The notes below the pieces were generated by a model. That model searched no databases. It was not told the origin of the DNA and worked only from the letters and a program-made list of their open reading frames with translations. A program made the position numbers and the translations under genes. From Deltaproteobacteria bacterium (GTDB lineage: Bacteria; Desulfobacterota; Desulfobacteria; Desulfobacterales; UBA11574): 11,875 nucleotides of DNA. The stretch spans positions 1 to 11,875 of the forward strand of contig JAFDBA010000123.1 of assembly GCA_019313505.1 (NCBI GenBank). Reading direction: 5' to 3'. This document shows positions 1 through 7,566 of the stretch, piece after piece. The number at the start of each line of letters is the position of its first letter. The stretch's first letter is position 1.

Positions 1-923
1 TGAGAGAAGAACAAAATACCAGCAGGAAATCAACCCCGCAGATATGGGCCATAGGCGGAGGCAAGGGTGGAGCCGGAAAAAGTGTTGTTAGTACCATCCT
101 GGCTTTTTGGCTTGCACGGATGGGCAAACGGACTGTCCTTGTGGACTTAGATTTGGGAGGGGCTAACCAGCACACCCTCCTGGGCATTAAGAATCCATTA
201 AAAACTCTCAACGATTTTATTACAAGAAAATTTGCAGCATTAGAGGATATTTGTATCGATACCGAGGCTCAAAACCTTCGACTTATCAGCGGTGCCAGTG
301 ATGTTCTTTCCCTGGCCAACCCCCACTTTAGCCAAAAGGTGAAACTTATTAATCACTTTTCAAGGATAGATGCCGACTATGTGATGCTCGATCTTGGCGC
401 CGGGACTTCTTTTAATGTTCTCGATTTCTTTCTTGCCGCTAACAATAAAATTGTCGTCCTAACACCGGAACCGACATCGATTCAGAATGCATATATATTT
501 ATCCGAAATGCTGTCTACCGAAGGTTAAGCCGTCTTTCCAGCAAAACCCCATCTCTCCAGGCTCTTATTAAAACAGCCATGGATCCAAAAAATATCCTCA
601 AAATCAGAACAGTCAAAGAGCTTCTTATGTTCATTGAAGAGTCGGGCGGGGAAGATGTAATGGAAGTTTTAAAAAAAGAGATTGACAATATCCGGCTGAC
701 GGTAATTACCAACATGGCAAAGGATAACAAAGAAAAAAATGCAGGCCGTATTGTACAGACTGTTGCTGAAAAGTATTTAACCATACAATCCACAGATTTG
801 TTTAGTGTGTCTTATGACAAGCAAATAAATGCAATGGTTTCCGATATGGTCCCTCTAATCAATCTTGACCAGTCAAGTCACGCTTTTGCCGACGTTTATG
901 AAATTGCAAGCAAGTTGTTATAA
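1..923 (+). CDS. MinD/ParA-family P-loop ATPase (5'-partial by about one base)
   Basis: A deviant Walker A ATPase of the MinD/ParA/FlhG group, which as dimers position division, flagellar or other polar machinery at the membrane. The reading frame is open from base 3, and bases 1-2 are TG, so the start codon (NTG) most likely begins one base before the window, giving about 307 residues. With that numbering the deviant Walker A motif GGKGGAGKS lies at residues 20-28, followed by the switch segment DLDLGGANQHT and the Walker B-type segment DLGAGTSFN. FlhG proteins normally carry a DQAxxLR activation helix before the P-loop; the short visible N-terminus lacks it, so flagellar number control is not supported. 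No clear C-terminal amphipathic membrane helix is seen, and no MinC/MinE or FlhF gene is in view. The family assignment is firm; the cellular target is unknown. Confidence 0.9.
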   Translation, partial: REEQNTSRKSTPQIWAIGGGKGGAGKSVVSTILAFWLARMGKRTVLVDLDLGGANQHTLLGIKNPLKTLNDFITRKFAALEDICIDTEAQNLRLISGASDVLSLANPHFSQKVKLINHFSRIDADYVMLDLGAGTSFNVLDFFLAANNKIVVLTPEPTSIQNAYIFIRNAVYRRLSRLSSKTPSLQALIKTAMDPKNILKIRTVKELLMFIEESGGEDVMEVLKKEIDNIRLTVITNMAKDNKEKNAGRIVQTVAEKYLTIQSTDLFSVSYDKQINAMVSDMVPLINLDQSSHAFADVYEIASKLL

Positions 924-1001
924 GCTTGTCAGCAACTTACACTTGTCACGGGCTTTTCAGTTTCTTAACTGTGAATTTTGTAGCAAAACTTTTTTCTTTT
1001 C

Positions 1002-1072
1002 GCCACAAAGGCACCAAGACACTAAGAATGAATAACAAAATAAAATCTTTCGTGTCTTTGTGTCTTCGTGGC
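1002..1072. repeat. Imperfect inverted repeat with long arms, followed by a T-run
   Basis: The left arm (1002-1026, GCCACAAAGGCACCAAGACA...) and right arm (1047-1072, ...TCTTTGTGTCTTCGTGGC) are near reverse complements over about 25 bases with roughly four mismatches, around a 20-base AT-rich centre. Eight T residues follow at 1074-1081, so the transcript could form a hairpin plus U-tract that ends transcription of the MinD-like gene. The arm sequence resembles dispersed intergenic inverted repeats that I recall from deltaproteobacterial genomes; that link is from memory, not tested. It fills most of the 224-base gap before maf, and no other feature is seen there. Confidence 0.75.
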
Positions 1073-1147
1073 ATTTTTTTTGGTTCCGGCTTATCCGGGT
1101 TAGGTTTGATACTTGTCAATCTCCATTTCTTCTGATAGTTAACCGCC

Positions 1148-1777
1148 ATGAAAAACTCAAACGATGATCCTCTATTAATACTCGCATCCAGTTCCCCAAG
1201 GCGCAAGTATCTGTTGGAACAGGCAGGGCTTTCATTTTCTGTGGTTCCGAGCAGCATCGATGAAAAATCTGTCCCCATATCTTCGCCTGAAACCTATGTC
1301 AGGGTTTTATCCGAGGCCAAGGCCGATAACGTATCAGAAAAGTATCCTGGGAAATGGGTTATCGGTGCCGACACTATTGTCCTGAAAGACAAGACCATAC
1401 TTGGCAAGCCCGGTTCCAGAGCCGAAGCCCGAACCATGTTGAAACAGCTCAGCGGCCAGACACACCAGGTTTTTACCGGTTATTCAATCTGCTGCAAAGT
1501 TAAAAGCCGAAAATTTTCCGAAACAATTAAAACCCAAGTTCTTTTTAAAAATCTTACCGATCAAGAAATTGAGTGGTACATACATACAACCGAGCCTTTT
1601 GACAAAGCAGGGGCATACGCCATCCAGGGCCTCGGCACCTTCCTGGTTAAAAGCATCAACGGTTCTTACACCAATGTTGTGGGGCTTCCGGTTTGTGAAG
1701 TTATTGAATTTTTAATAAAGGAAGGCGTTCTGTCCATAAATAATATAACCTATAATTCTAATAGGTTTGGTGTTTAA
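1148..1777 (+). CDS. maf: Maf family nucleoside triphosphate pyrophosphatase (dTTP/UTP type)
   Basis: A cytoplasmic Maf/YhdE-like enzyme that hydrolyses non-canonical or excess nucleoside triphosphates to monophosphate and pyrophosphate; the family is linked to house-cleaning and septum control. The 209-residue protein shows the whole Maf signature: SSSPRR at residues 14-19, SEAKA at 55-59, GADTIV at 73-78 with the catalytic Asp75, GKP at 86-88, EPFDKAGAYAIQG at 149-161 and NVVGLP at 176-181. The DKAGAYxIQG form is that of the dTTP/UTP-specific YhdE subgroup, not the m7GTP-specific YceF subgroup. The start at 1148 gives the normal N-terminus just ahead of ILASSSPRR, although no convincing Shine-Dalgarno sequence precedes it. 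It lies 33 bases upstream of yggS and probably heads the maf-yggS-queH operon. Confidence 0.95.
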   Translation: MKNSNDDPLLILASSSPRRKYLLEQAGLSFSVVPSSIDEKSVPISSPETYVRVLSEAKADNVSEKYPGKWVIGADTIVLKDKTILGKPGSRAEARTMLKQLSGQTHQVFTGYSICCKVKSRKFSETIKTQVLFKNLTDQEIEWYIHTTEPFDKAGAYAIQGLGTFLVKSINGSYTNVVGLPVCEVIEFLIKEGVLSINNITYNSNRFGV

Positions 1778-1810
1778 CAGTAATGTATTAATTTAATGGA
1801 AATTTAAGAT

Positions 1811-2491
1811 TTGTTAAAAAGACTGCAAAACGTAAAAAACCGTATTGAAAAGGCGGCCCGTTCCAGCGGCCGCGACCCTGAAACAATCCGTCTGGTTGCA
1901 GTAAGCAAAACTGTTCCAACAAACAGGGTTAAACAAGCCATCCAGGCCGGTGCCGCCATCCTTGGAGAAAACTATGTTCAGGAAGCCCGAACAAAGTTCA
2001 ACGAACTGGCGACATACCCTGTATCTTGGCACTTCATCGGTCATCTTCAGTCCAACAAAGCCAAGTACGCCGTGAGGCTCTTTGACCTGATTCATTCCGT
2101 TGATACGCTTAAACTTGCCCGTGAATTAGATAAACAGTCACATAAAATTAATAAAATTCAGGAGATCCTGATACAGGTCAATATAAGTAAGGAAGCTTCA
2201 AAGTCAGGAGTAGATGTTAAGGGTATACATAATCTGCTAAAGGATATAAACCTTCTTGAGAATCTGTCTGTTAAAGGGCTTATGACCATGCCGCCCTATT
2301 TCAATGCTCCTGAAAAGGTTCGGCCCTATTTTTCAGCCCTTCGTGATTTGAGAGACCGTCTCGAACAACAGGGCCTGTTGAATGTAAGTTTAAGCGAACT
2401 TTCCATGGGCATGACCGGCGATTTTGAAGCTGCGATCCAGGAAGGGGCAACCCTTGTACGTATCGGAACCGCTATTTTTGGAAAAAGATAA
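1811..2491 (+). CDS. yggS: YggS/PLPBP family pyridoxal phosphate homeostasis protein
   Basis: A single-domain fold-type III PLP-binding protein (YggS/PROSC/PLPBP) that buffers pyridoxal phosphate and has no known catalytic turnover. The 226 residues match the family length. Visible landmarks are AVSKT with the PLP-binding Lys33, GENYVQE at 52-58, HFIGHLQSNK at 74-83, GLMTMPP at 156-162, SMGMTGDFEAAI at 198-209 with the phosphate-binding end, and VRIGTAIFG at 216-224. The start is TTG: the in-frame ATG at 1796 runs into TAA at 1805, so TTG at 1811 is the first usable codon and gives the standard N-terminal helix. A weak TGGAA lies about ten bases upstream. Its TAA overlaps the ATG of queH by one base (TAATG), which suggests translational coupling. 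Confidence 0.95.
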   Translation: MLKRLQNVKNRIEKAARSSGRDPETIRLVAVSKTVPTNRVKQAIQAGAAILGENYVQEARTKFNELATYPVSWHFIGHLQSNKAKYAVRLFDLIHSVDTLKLARELDKQSHKINKIQEILIQVNISKEASKSGVDVKGIHNLLKDINLLENLSVKGLMTMPPYFNAPEKVRPYFSALRDLRDRLEQQGLLNVSLSELSMGMTGDFEAAIQEGATLVRIGTAIFGKR

Positions 2492-3039
2492 TGAAAATTC
2501 TGCTTCACATATGCTGCGCTCCGTGCGCAATATACACGGTAAATACCCTTGATAAGCAAGGTTTTGATGTAATGGGTTTTTTTTACAAACATAATATTCA
2601 CCCTTATACAGAATGCATGAAACGCAAGGAAACATTGCAGTCTTATGCTGAAACCATCGATCTTAGGGTCATTTACCAGGAAGGTTACGATCTGGAAGGT
2701 TTTATCCAAAACGTGGTTTTCAGGGAATCGAGGCGCTGCTCGTATTGCTACTATGAACGCTTAAGATCCACCGCACTGGTGGCAAAACGGGGTAAGTTCG
2801 ACTATTTTACCTCCACACTCCTGTATAGTAAATTCCAGGAACATGACGAGATAAAATCGATAGGTGAAGCGGTTGGCAAAGCCGTGGGGGTACGATTTTA
2901 CTATCATGATTTTCGTGATGGATGGAAAGAGGGTATCGAGGAATCAAAACGAATGGGAATGTATCGCCAGCAGTATTGCGGCTGTATCTACAGTGAAAAA
3001 GAAAGGTATTACAAAAAGAAAGTGACTAAAGTGATCTAA
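2491..3039 (+). CDS. queH: Epoxyqueuosine reductase QueH
   Basis: QueH (formerly DUF208) performs the last step of queuosine synthesis in tRNA, reducing epoxyqueuosine to queuosine; it is the non-homologous alternative to the cobalamin-dependent QueG. The 182-residue protein has the diagnostic cysteine set: LLHICCAPC with Cys8, Cys9 and Cys12, RRCSYCYYERL with Cys83 and Cys86, and the terminal MYRQQYCGC with Cys163 and Cys165. Between them are FYKHNIHPYTE and STLLYSKFQEHDE, both typical of the family. In characterised members these cysteines hold an iron-sulfur cluster and an adjacent iron. The gene is coupled to yggS by a one-base overlap. Its last residues (KVTKVI) and stop codon fall inside the dispersed repeat that starts at 3018, so the extreme C-terminus was probably supplied by the repeat; the catalytic CGC motif lies safely upstream. 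Confidence 0.95.
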   Translation: MKILLHICCAPCAIYTVNTLDKQGFDVMGFFYKHNIHPYTECMKRKETLQSYAETIDLRVIYQEGYDLEGFIQNVVFRESRRCSYCYYERLRSTALVAKRGKFDYFTSTLLYSKFQEHDEIKSIGEAVGKAVGVRFYYHDFRDGWKEGIEESKRMGMYRQQYCGCIYSEKERYYKKKVTKVI

Positions 3040-3152
3040 AGTTAAAAGTGCCTATATCTGGTTAGCCGGTTAACCGGTTAGCCCGTTGTCCGGTATTAAA
3101 TTACGGGCTAACGGGCATAACGGGCCAACGGGCACAACCTTTTTTAACTTTA
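3018..3152 (+). repeat. Composite dispersed repeat, copy A (inverted relative to copy B at 5074-5180)
   Basis: Bases 3018-3050 and 3079-3152 are identical to the reverse complement of 5148-5180 and 5074-5147: 33 and 74 bases without a mismatch by manual alignment. The two blocks are contiguous in copy B; copy A has 28 extra bases at 3051-3078 containing the 12-base palindrome CCGGTTAACCGG (3066-3077). The first block consists of AAAGT-headed units about 7-10 bases apart (3019, 3028, 3038, 3045). The second has four units of the type ACGGGCNA between 3103 and 3135, and a 10-bp stem GTTAGCCCGT (3077-3086) with ACGGGCTAAC (3103-3112). The repeat starts inside the end of queH. Confidence 0.9.
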
Positions 3153-3162
3153 AAGAACTCTG

Positions 3163-3187
3163 ACCTGGCCCTGAGGACCAGGTTTTT
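3163..3187 (+). terminator. Rho-independent terminator or leader hairpin upstream of the M48 gene
   Basis: ACCTGGCC (3163-3170), a CTGA loop and GGACCAGGT (3175-3183) form eight base pairs with one bulged A, followed by TTTTT at 3183-3187. This fits an intrinsic terminator for the maf-yggS-queH unit. It ends only 21 bases before the M48 protease ATG, too close to leave room for a full promoter downstream, so it could instead be an attenuator in the protease leader. Confidence 0.6.
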
Positions 3188-3208
3188 AACAACCAAATAA
3201 ATATTCTT

Positions 3209-5059
3209 ATGTTTGGCAATTTCATATATTTCATCATTGTTCTTCTCATATACAGCACCTACCAGCCTTCGGAAGATACCAATTTTACCGCATTAAAAAC
3301 CTTTTTTCTCTTTATCGGATTGATCGTTATTTTCGCATGGATCACCTGGATGCAATTTAACAGGATAGAAAAGAGGCTTTCAAGGGGAAGAGATACTCAA
3401 CTCAGTCATAAATTCAGCTCCACGTTAACCCGGCAATCCATAATGGCCATCGTGCTCTTTTCCATCGACATTTACGGCCTTAATCTTACATCCTTTTTGA
3501 CGGACATTCACTTTCTTTCCATTATTCCTACTTTTCAGGCTCTTTTATTTCTCGGACTTTTTATATTCTATCTGGCAATTGTATGGGCCTGCGCCCATGG
3601 ATCCTATAAGACAATCTCCGGCTCTGATCTATCCAGAAAGTCATACATTCTGTCTCAAATTTCTTTTTCGATACCCGTACTTTTACCCTGGCTTCTTCTT
3701 TCCGGAGTTGCCGATATCATCAACGTTCTGCCGTTTGAGACGCCTAAGTATTTTCTCTCCACCACCCAGGGTCAGATTGTCTATTTCCTTGTTTTCCTTT
3801 TTGCCATCGCAATTGCAGGCCCGGCTGCGATCCAGAAATTTTGGAGATGCAAACCCCTGGAAACAGGGTACTACAGAGAACGGATCGAAAACCTGTGCCG
3901 AAAAGCGGGGCTTGAATATGCTGAAATTCTTTACTGGCCCATATTCGGAGGCAGAATGATAACCGCCGGTGTAATGGGGTTGGTCAAAAAATTTCGCTAC
4001 ATCCTTGTTACAAGGGACCTTTTGCGATTCCTTGAACCAGAGGAGGTTGATGCGGTCATTGCCCACGAAATCGGGCACATTAAGAAAAAACATCTTATTT
4101 TTTATCTCGTCTTCTTTGTAGGGTACATGCTGATTTCTTTTGCCACTTTTGATCTGCTGGTATATTTTATTATCTTCACGGAACCTATATACAGCTTTAT
4201 AAACCATACAAGCCTTGATCAAACCGCAGTAACATCATCGATTTTCAGCTTTACAATTATTATATTCTTCCTAATCTACTTCCGTTTTATTTTCGGATAT
4301 TTTATGCGTAATTTCGAGCGCCAGGCAGACACATACGTGTACGCACTTTTTGACAATGCTTTGCCTCTTATCTCTTGTTTTGAAAAAATTGCAGCAACAA
4401 GCGGTGAGCCATATGACAAGCCCAACTGGCACCATTTCAGCATCAAAAAACGGATAGATTTTTTGAGAAAATGTGAGACAGACAGAACCTGGATTACCCG
4501 CCATGACAACAAAATAAAAAAAAGTATCGCGGTTTATATGGCAGGGATACTGTTGATCGGAGGTGTCGGATATAACCTGAATTTTGGTGAAGCCGGTAAG
4601 AAATTAAACAAACATTTTTTCGAAAAAATAATACAAAGAGAACTTGACAGTGCCCCTGACAACCCGAATCTTTACAGCACGCTGGGTGACCTTTATTTCA
4701 GCGAAAAAAAGTTTGCCGAAACCATCAAAGCATATGAACAATCATTAATACTTGAACCAAATAACCCTCATGTTTTGAATAATCTTGCGTGGATCCACTC
4801 CACATGTGAAGTCAAAAGATTCCGTGACCCTGAAAAAGCTTTGTATCTTGCAGAAAAAGCTGCCGGTCTCGAAGAATCACCGTATATCCTCGATACTCTG
4901 GCTGAGTGCTACTATGCAAACAGCCGATTTAAAGAAGCAGTTGAATCTGAAATTAAAGCCCTTGGTTTAACGGTAAAGAATAGAAGCTATTATGAAAAAC
5001 AGCTGATAAGATTTATGGAGGCAGCCAAAAAAGCGCTGCAAGAGTTTGAAGTGAACTAA
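3209..5059 (+). CDS. Membrane M48 family zinc metalloprotease with C-terminal TPR region
   Basis: A 616-residue membrane-bound M48 (Ste24/HtpX-type) peptidase, expected to take part in membrane protein quality control or processing. Hydrophobic segments lie near residues 3-17, 30-49, 75-95, 103-127, 148-172 and 188-207, then flanking the active site near 297-323 and 343-365. The zinc site is HEIGH at 286-290 with the third ligand Glu370 in NFERQAD (Asp374 is the usual following acidic residue), and FSIKKRIDFL near 410-419 is the customary downstream M48 element. A further hydrophobic helix (about 439-455) leads to at least one clear TPR repeat near 487-520 plus weaker repeats to about 585, probably a substrate or partner docking region. 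The ATG at 3209 has no good Shine-Dalgarno sequence, but the first helix begins right after it. The gene sits between two inverted repeat copies; its stop lies in a repeat-like AAGTGAACTAAAGTT unit. Confidence 0.9.
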   Translation: MFGNFIYFIIVLLIYSTYQPSEDTNFTALKTFFLFIGLIVIFAWITWMQFNRIEKRLSRGRDTQLSHKFSSTLTRQSIMAIVLFSIDIYGLNLTSFLTDIHFLSIIPTFQALLFLGLFIFYLAIVWACAHGSYKTISGSDLSRKSYILSQISFSIPVLLPWLLLSGVADIINVLPFETPKYFLSTTQGQIVYFLVFLFAIAIAGPAAIQKFWRCKPLETGYYRERIENLCRKAGLEYAEILYWPIFGGRMITAGVMGLVKKFRYILVTRDLLRFLEPEEVDAVIAHEIGHIKKKHLIFYLVFFVGYMLISFATFDLLVYFIIFTEPIYSFINHTSLDQTAVTSSIFSFTIIIFFLIYFRFIFGYFMRNFERQADTYVYALFDNALPLISCFEKIAATSGEPYDKPNWHHFSIKKRIDFLRKCETDRTWITRHDNKIKKSIAVYMAGILLIGGVGYNLNFGEAGKKLNKHFFEKIIQRELDSAPDNPNLYSTLGDLYFSEKKFAETIKAYEQSLILEPNNPHVLNNLAWIHSTCEVKRFRDPEKALYLAEKAAGLEESPYILDTLAECYYANSRFKEAVESEIKALGLTVKNRSYYEKQLIRFMEAAKKALQEFEVN

Positions 5060-5073
5060 AGTTTAAAGTGAGC

Positions 5074-5180
5074 TAAAGTTAAAAAAGGTTGTGCCCGTTG
5101 GCCCGTTATGCCCGTTAGCCCGTAATTTAATACCGGACAACGGGCTACACTTTTAACTTTAGATCACTTTAGTCACTTTC
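5074..5180 (-). repeat. Composite dispersed repeat, copy B (inverted partner of copy A)
   Basis: Reading 5180 down to 5074 reproduces copy A (3018-3050 joined directly to 3079-3152) without mismatch over 107 bases. It fills the gap between the convergent M48 and GAF-ATPase genes. The forward strand shows the units GCCCGTTG, GCCCGTTATG, CCCGTTAGCC, and a stem TAGCCCGT/ACGGGCTA around an AT-rich loop, so both converging transcripts would be highly structured here and might end here. Confidence 0.9.
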
Positions 5181-5203
5181 AACTTTAGATCACTTTAGAT
5201 CAA
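5151..5203. repeat. Short tandem units with ACTTT cores (about 7-10 base period)
   Basis: Five ACTTT cores start at 5156, 5166, 5175, 5182 and 5192, most followed by AGATC or AGTC. On the minus strand they read AAAGTGATCT-like. The array begins immediately after the stop of the GAF-ATPase gene and overlaps the outer block of repeat copy B. Related units (AAGTGAACTAAAGTTTAAAGT) lie at the M48 stop around 5050-5068. Confidence 0.8.
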
Positions 5204-7516
5204 TTACCTGATACATACCTTCCTGACCTGCAACAGATCACAGTTTCCACCAAATATCTTTTCAATCCCGTCCTGTTTCAAGGTAGTCATACCATCTTTT
5301 AAAGCCTGCTCCCTTAAAATCTTAATCGACGAATTGCTCTGGATCAGTTTTTTCATCTGGTCGGTCCCAGCCAACAGTTCGTGCAGACCCATCCGGCCGG
5401 CATATCCTGCATTGTAACAACTGTTGCAGCCGATTGGCCTGTTGAGAATTAGATCATCGGTATAGGTTATATTAGCATTTTTTTCAAATTCTTCAAAAGA
5501 GCCGTATTCGCGAACCAGAGCCTCATATTCACTTTTTGAGGGATGATAAGATTCTTTGCAATTTTTACATAAGGTACGGACCAGACGCTGGGCCAGGATA
5601 CACAATATGGCGTCTGCAAAATTGAACGGGTCCATTCCCATATCAAGAAGCCTTGTTATGCTTTCAGGTGCACTGTTGGTATGAAGTGTGGACAATACCA
5701 GATGCCCGGTTAACGATGCCTCTATCCCTATGGAAGTTGTTTCCCTGTCGCGCATCTCGCCAACCATAATAACATCGGGATCGGACCTCAAGAATGCCCG
5801 CATGGAAGAAGCAAAGTCGAATCCGATCTTTGGTTTTACCTGGACCTGTCTCAACCCTCTCTGGGTAATTTCCACCGGGTCTTCAGCGGTCCAGATCTTG
5901 GTTTCAGTATTATTGATATATGACAGGGCCGAATGGAGGGTGGATGTTTTGCCGGAACCGGTAGGACCACATACAAAGATAAGACCATATGGCTGTGTAA
6001 TGGTGCTGACAAAGTTATTGTAGTTCCTGGTTGAAAAACCTATTCTATCCAGAGGAAGCGTCTCACCGGCAGCAAGAATACGCATAACAACATCCTCCAC
6101 CCTCCCCTGAGTAGGAATGGTTGCCACCCGGAGTTCAATGTCTAATCCACCGTATTTTTTGAATTTGATTTTACCGTCCTGTGGCTTGCGCCGCTCTACA
6201 ATGTCAAGATCGGCCATAATCTTAATACGTGATACGATTTTATTTCTAAAAGCAGAAGGAATCGACTCTAATACCATACAGGTACCATCCACTCTTATTC
6301 TAACCTGAGTCTTCTCTTTTCCGGGGTACGGCTCTATATGGATATCCGAAGAACCTCGATTATAGGCATCCACAATAATTTTGTTGACAAGCTGAACAAT
6401 AGCGCTGTCCTCCTCATACAGGAAGGATTCTTCATCTTCTATCCTCTCTCCTTCTTCGCTCTGCAGTTGTGAAATGATCTCTTCCATGGAGGCAAGTTCT
6501 TTTTCTTTCCGGGTAAAGAGTTTGATAAAATTTAAAATGTCCTTTTTTAATGCTACATGGAAGTAAAGCGATTTGCCTGCAAATAAAGATTTGATTTCTC
6601 CAACCCTCTGAAGATCGTAAGGGTTGTCTATGGCAATAACGATTTTCTCATCTTCCATGCCCAGTGGAACCCAGGCGTATTTTCTCATGAAGGGGACTTT
6701 CAGGCCGGTAATCAGTTCACCGGGAACCGACGCATTTGCATTATATTCTGCAAAGGGTACTTTATAAAATTGACTTAAGGATTTGCCGATATCATGTTTT
6801 GATATTTTAAAATCCGACATTAAAACCGCTTCAACAGGTTCTCTTCTTCTTCTGGCATCAGCAATTGCCAATTCTAATTCCTTTTCAGTCATAATTTGAT
6901 TTTTCAGTATATAATCAAACTTGTTCGGCCTTGCCTTTGCCATCCTCTTCTGGTTGTACAGGGCGATCCCCAGTATATCGGCCATTTCCATAACAGAATG
7001 CTCATCGAGTCTGGAAAATGAACCTCCGTTTTTGCGGTTTATCAACTGAATTGCACCAAGCAGATAATTTTTAAATATAACCGGGACCACAAGAACCTGT
7101 TTGGTGGCAAAACCAGCCCTTCGATCCCAGCTCTTATCGAATTTCAGATCATAATCGATGGAGGCCAGTTCTTTGTCATCGTAAACATCTTTAATATTTA
7201 TAAGCTTCTTTTTGAAAGCGGAACACCCCGATATGCTGTCATTCGACATGGGAATACGGATCTCTCCGATTTCGTCTCCTGATTTGAATCTCGATACAAG
7301 CTCAAGCTTCCTCCCGTCAACCACGTAAACTGTCAACCTTTCCGCCTCAAAAAGACCTGTGATCTCATTCTTCAGGTCAACCAGGATCTCATCCAGATTC
7401 GCGGCAGCATGTATCTTGTTGCAAATATCCTGGAGATTCTTCCTGTATTCAATTTCGGATTTGAGTTTCCGGCTATTTAATTCCATATCATTTGAACTCG
7501 CAGCTTTTTCCAGCAT
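5204..7516 (-). CDS. GAF-domain GspE/PilB-type secretion or type IV pilus assembly ATPase
   Basis: A cytoplasmic hexameric ATPase of the GspE/PilB/PulE family, which powers type II secretion or type IV pilus extension. Numbering from the upstream ATG at 7522: a GAF domain spans about 30-190, a GspE N-terminal (MshEN-like) domain about 200-345, and the ATPase core about 370-765. The core shows Walker A GPTGSGKT (519-526), the Asp box AEDPVE (546-551), Walker B DPDVIMVGEMRD (581-592), the His box TGHLVLSTLHTN (605-616) and a zinc tetracysteine at C652/C655 and C699/C702. I prefer the second ATG at 7516, because GAGGG (7523-7527) directly abuts the first ATG but lies six bases from the second; this gives 770 residues. 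A sigma-54 promoter lies about 50 bases upstream. No other pilus or secretion genes are in the window, so PilB, MshE or GspE cannot be decided. The GAF domain suggests control by a small ligand or partner. Confidence 0.93.
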   Translation of the reverse strand: MLEKAASSNDMELNSRKLKSEIEYRKNLQDICNKIHAAANLDEILVDLKNEITGLFEAERLTVYVVDGRKLELVSRFKSGDEIGEIRIPMSNDSISGCSAFKKKLINIKDVYDDKELASIDYDLKFDKSWDRRAGFATKQVLVVPVIFKNYLLGAIQLINRKNGGSFSRLDEHSVMEMADILGIALYNQKRMAKARPNKFDYILKNQIMTEKELELAIADARRRREPVEAVLMSDFKISKHDIGKSLSQFYKVPFAEYNANASVPGELITGLKVPFMRKYAWVPLGMEDEKIVIAIDNPYDLQRVGEIKSLFAGKSLYFHVALKKDILNFIKLFTRKEKELASMEEIISQLQSEEGERIEDEESFLYEEDSAIVQLVNKIIVDAYNRGSSDIHIEPYPGKEKTQVRIRVDGTCMVLESIPSAFRNKIVSRIKIMADLDIVERRKPQDGKIKFKKYGGLDIELRVATIPTQGRVEDVVMRILAAGETLPLDRIGFSTRNYNNFVSTITQPYGLIFVCGPTGSGKTSTLHSALSYINNTETKIWTAEDPVEITQRGLRQVQVKPKIGFDFASSMRAFLRSDPDVIMVGEMRDRETTSIGIEASLTGHLVLSTLHTNSAPESITRLLDMGMDPFNFADAILCILAQRLVRTLCKNCKESYHPSKSEYEALVREYGSFEEFEKNANITYTDDLILNRPIGCNSCYNAGYAGRMGLHELLAGTDQMKKLIQSNSSIKILREQALKDGMTTLKQDGIEKIFGGNCDLLQVRKVCIR

Positions 7517-7527
7517 TGTCATCCCTC
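7514..7527 (-). promoter_or_regulatory. Ribosome binding site and double ATG of the GAF-ATPase gene
   Basis: The minus strand reads GAGGGATGACAATG. The purine-rich GAGGG touches the first ATG (7522-7520), which is too close for normal initiation, and is six bases from the second (7516-7514). The second ATG is therefore the more likely start. Confidence 0.6.
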
Positions 7528-7566
7528 GGTTTAAAATGACCTGAATTTTAAAGGTACAAATTTTTC

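Noticed and set aside
1..923. FlhG/FleN flagellar regulator
   Set aside because: No DQAxxLR N-terminal helix is visible and no flagellar genes are nearby, so only the MinD/ParA family level is supported.
3103..3137. CRISPR-like array in the ACGGGC repeats
   Set aside because: The units are only 8-9 bases, contiguous and without spacers; they belong to the dispersed repeat.
3683..4222. Minus-strand ORF of 179 codons
   Set aside because: Antisense to the M48 protease membrane and active-site region; no recognisable domain.
3018..5180. Composite transposon
   Set aside because: The inverted repeats flank a chromosomal-type protease gene, with no transposase and no target-site duplication seen.
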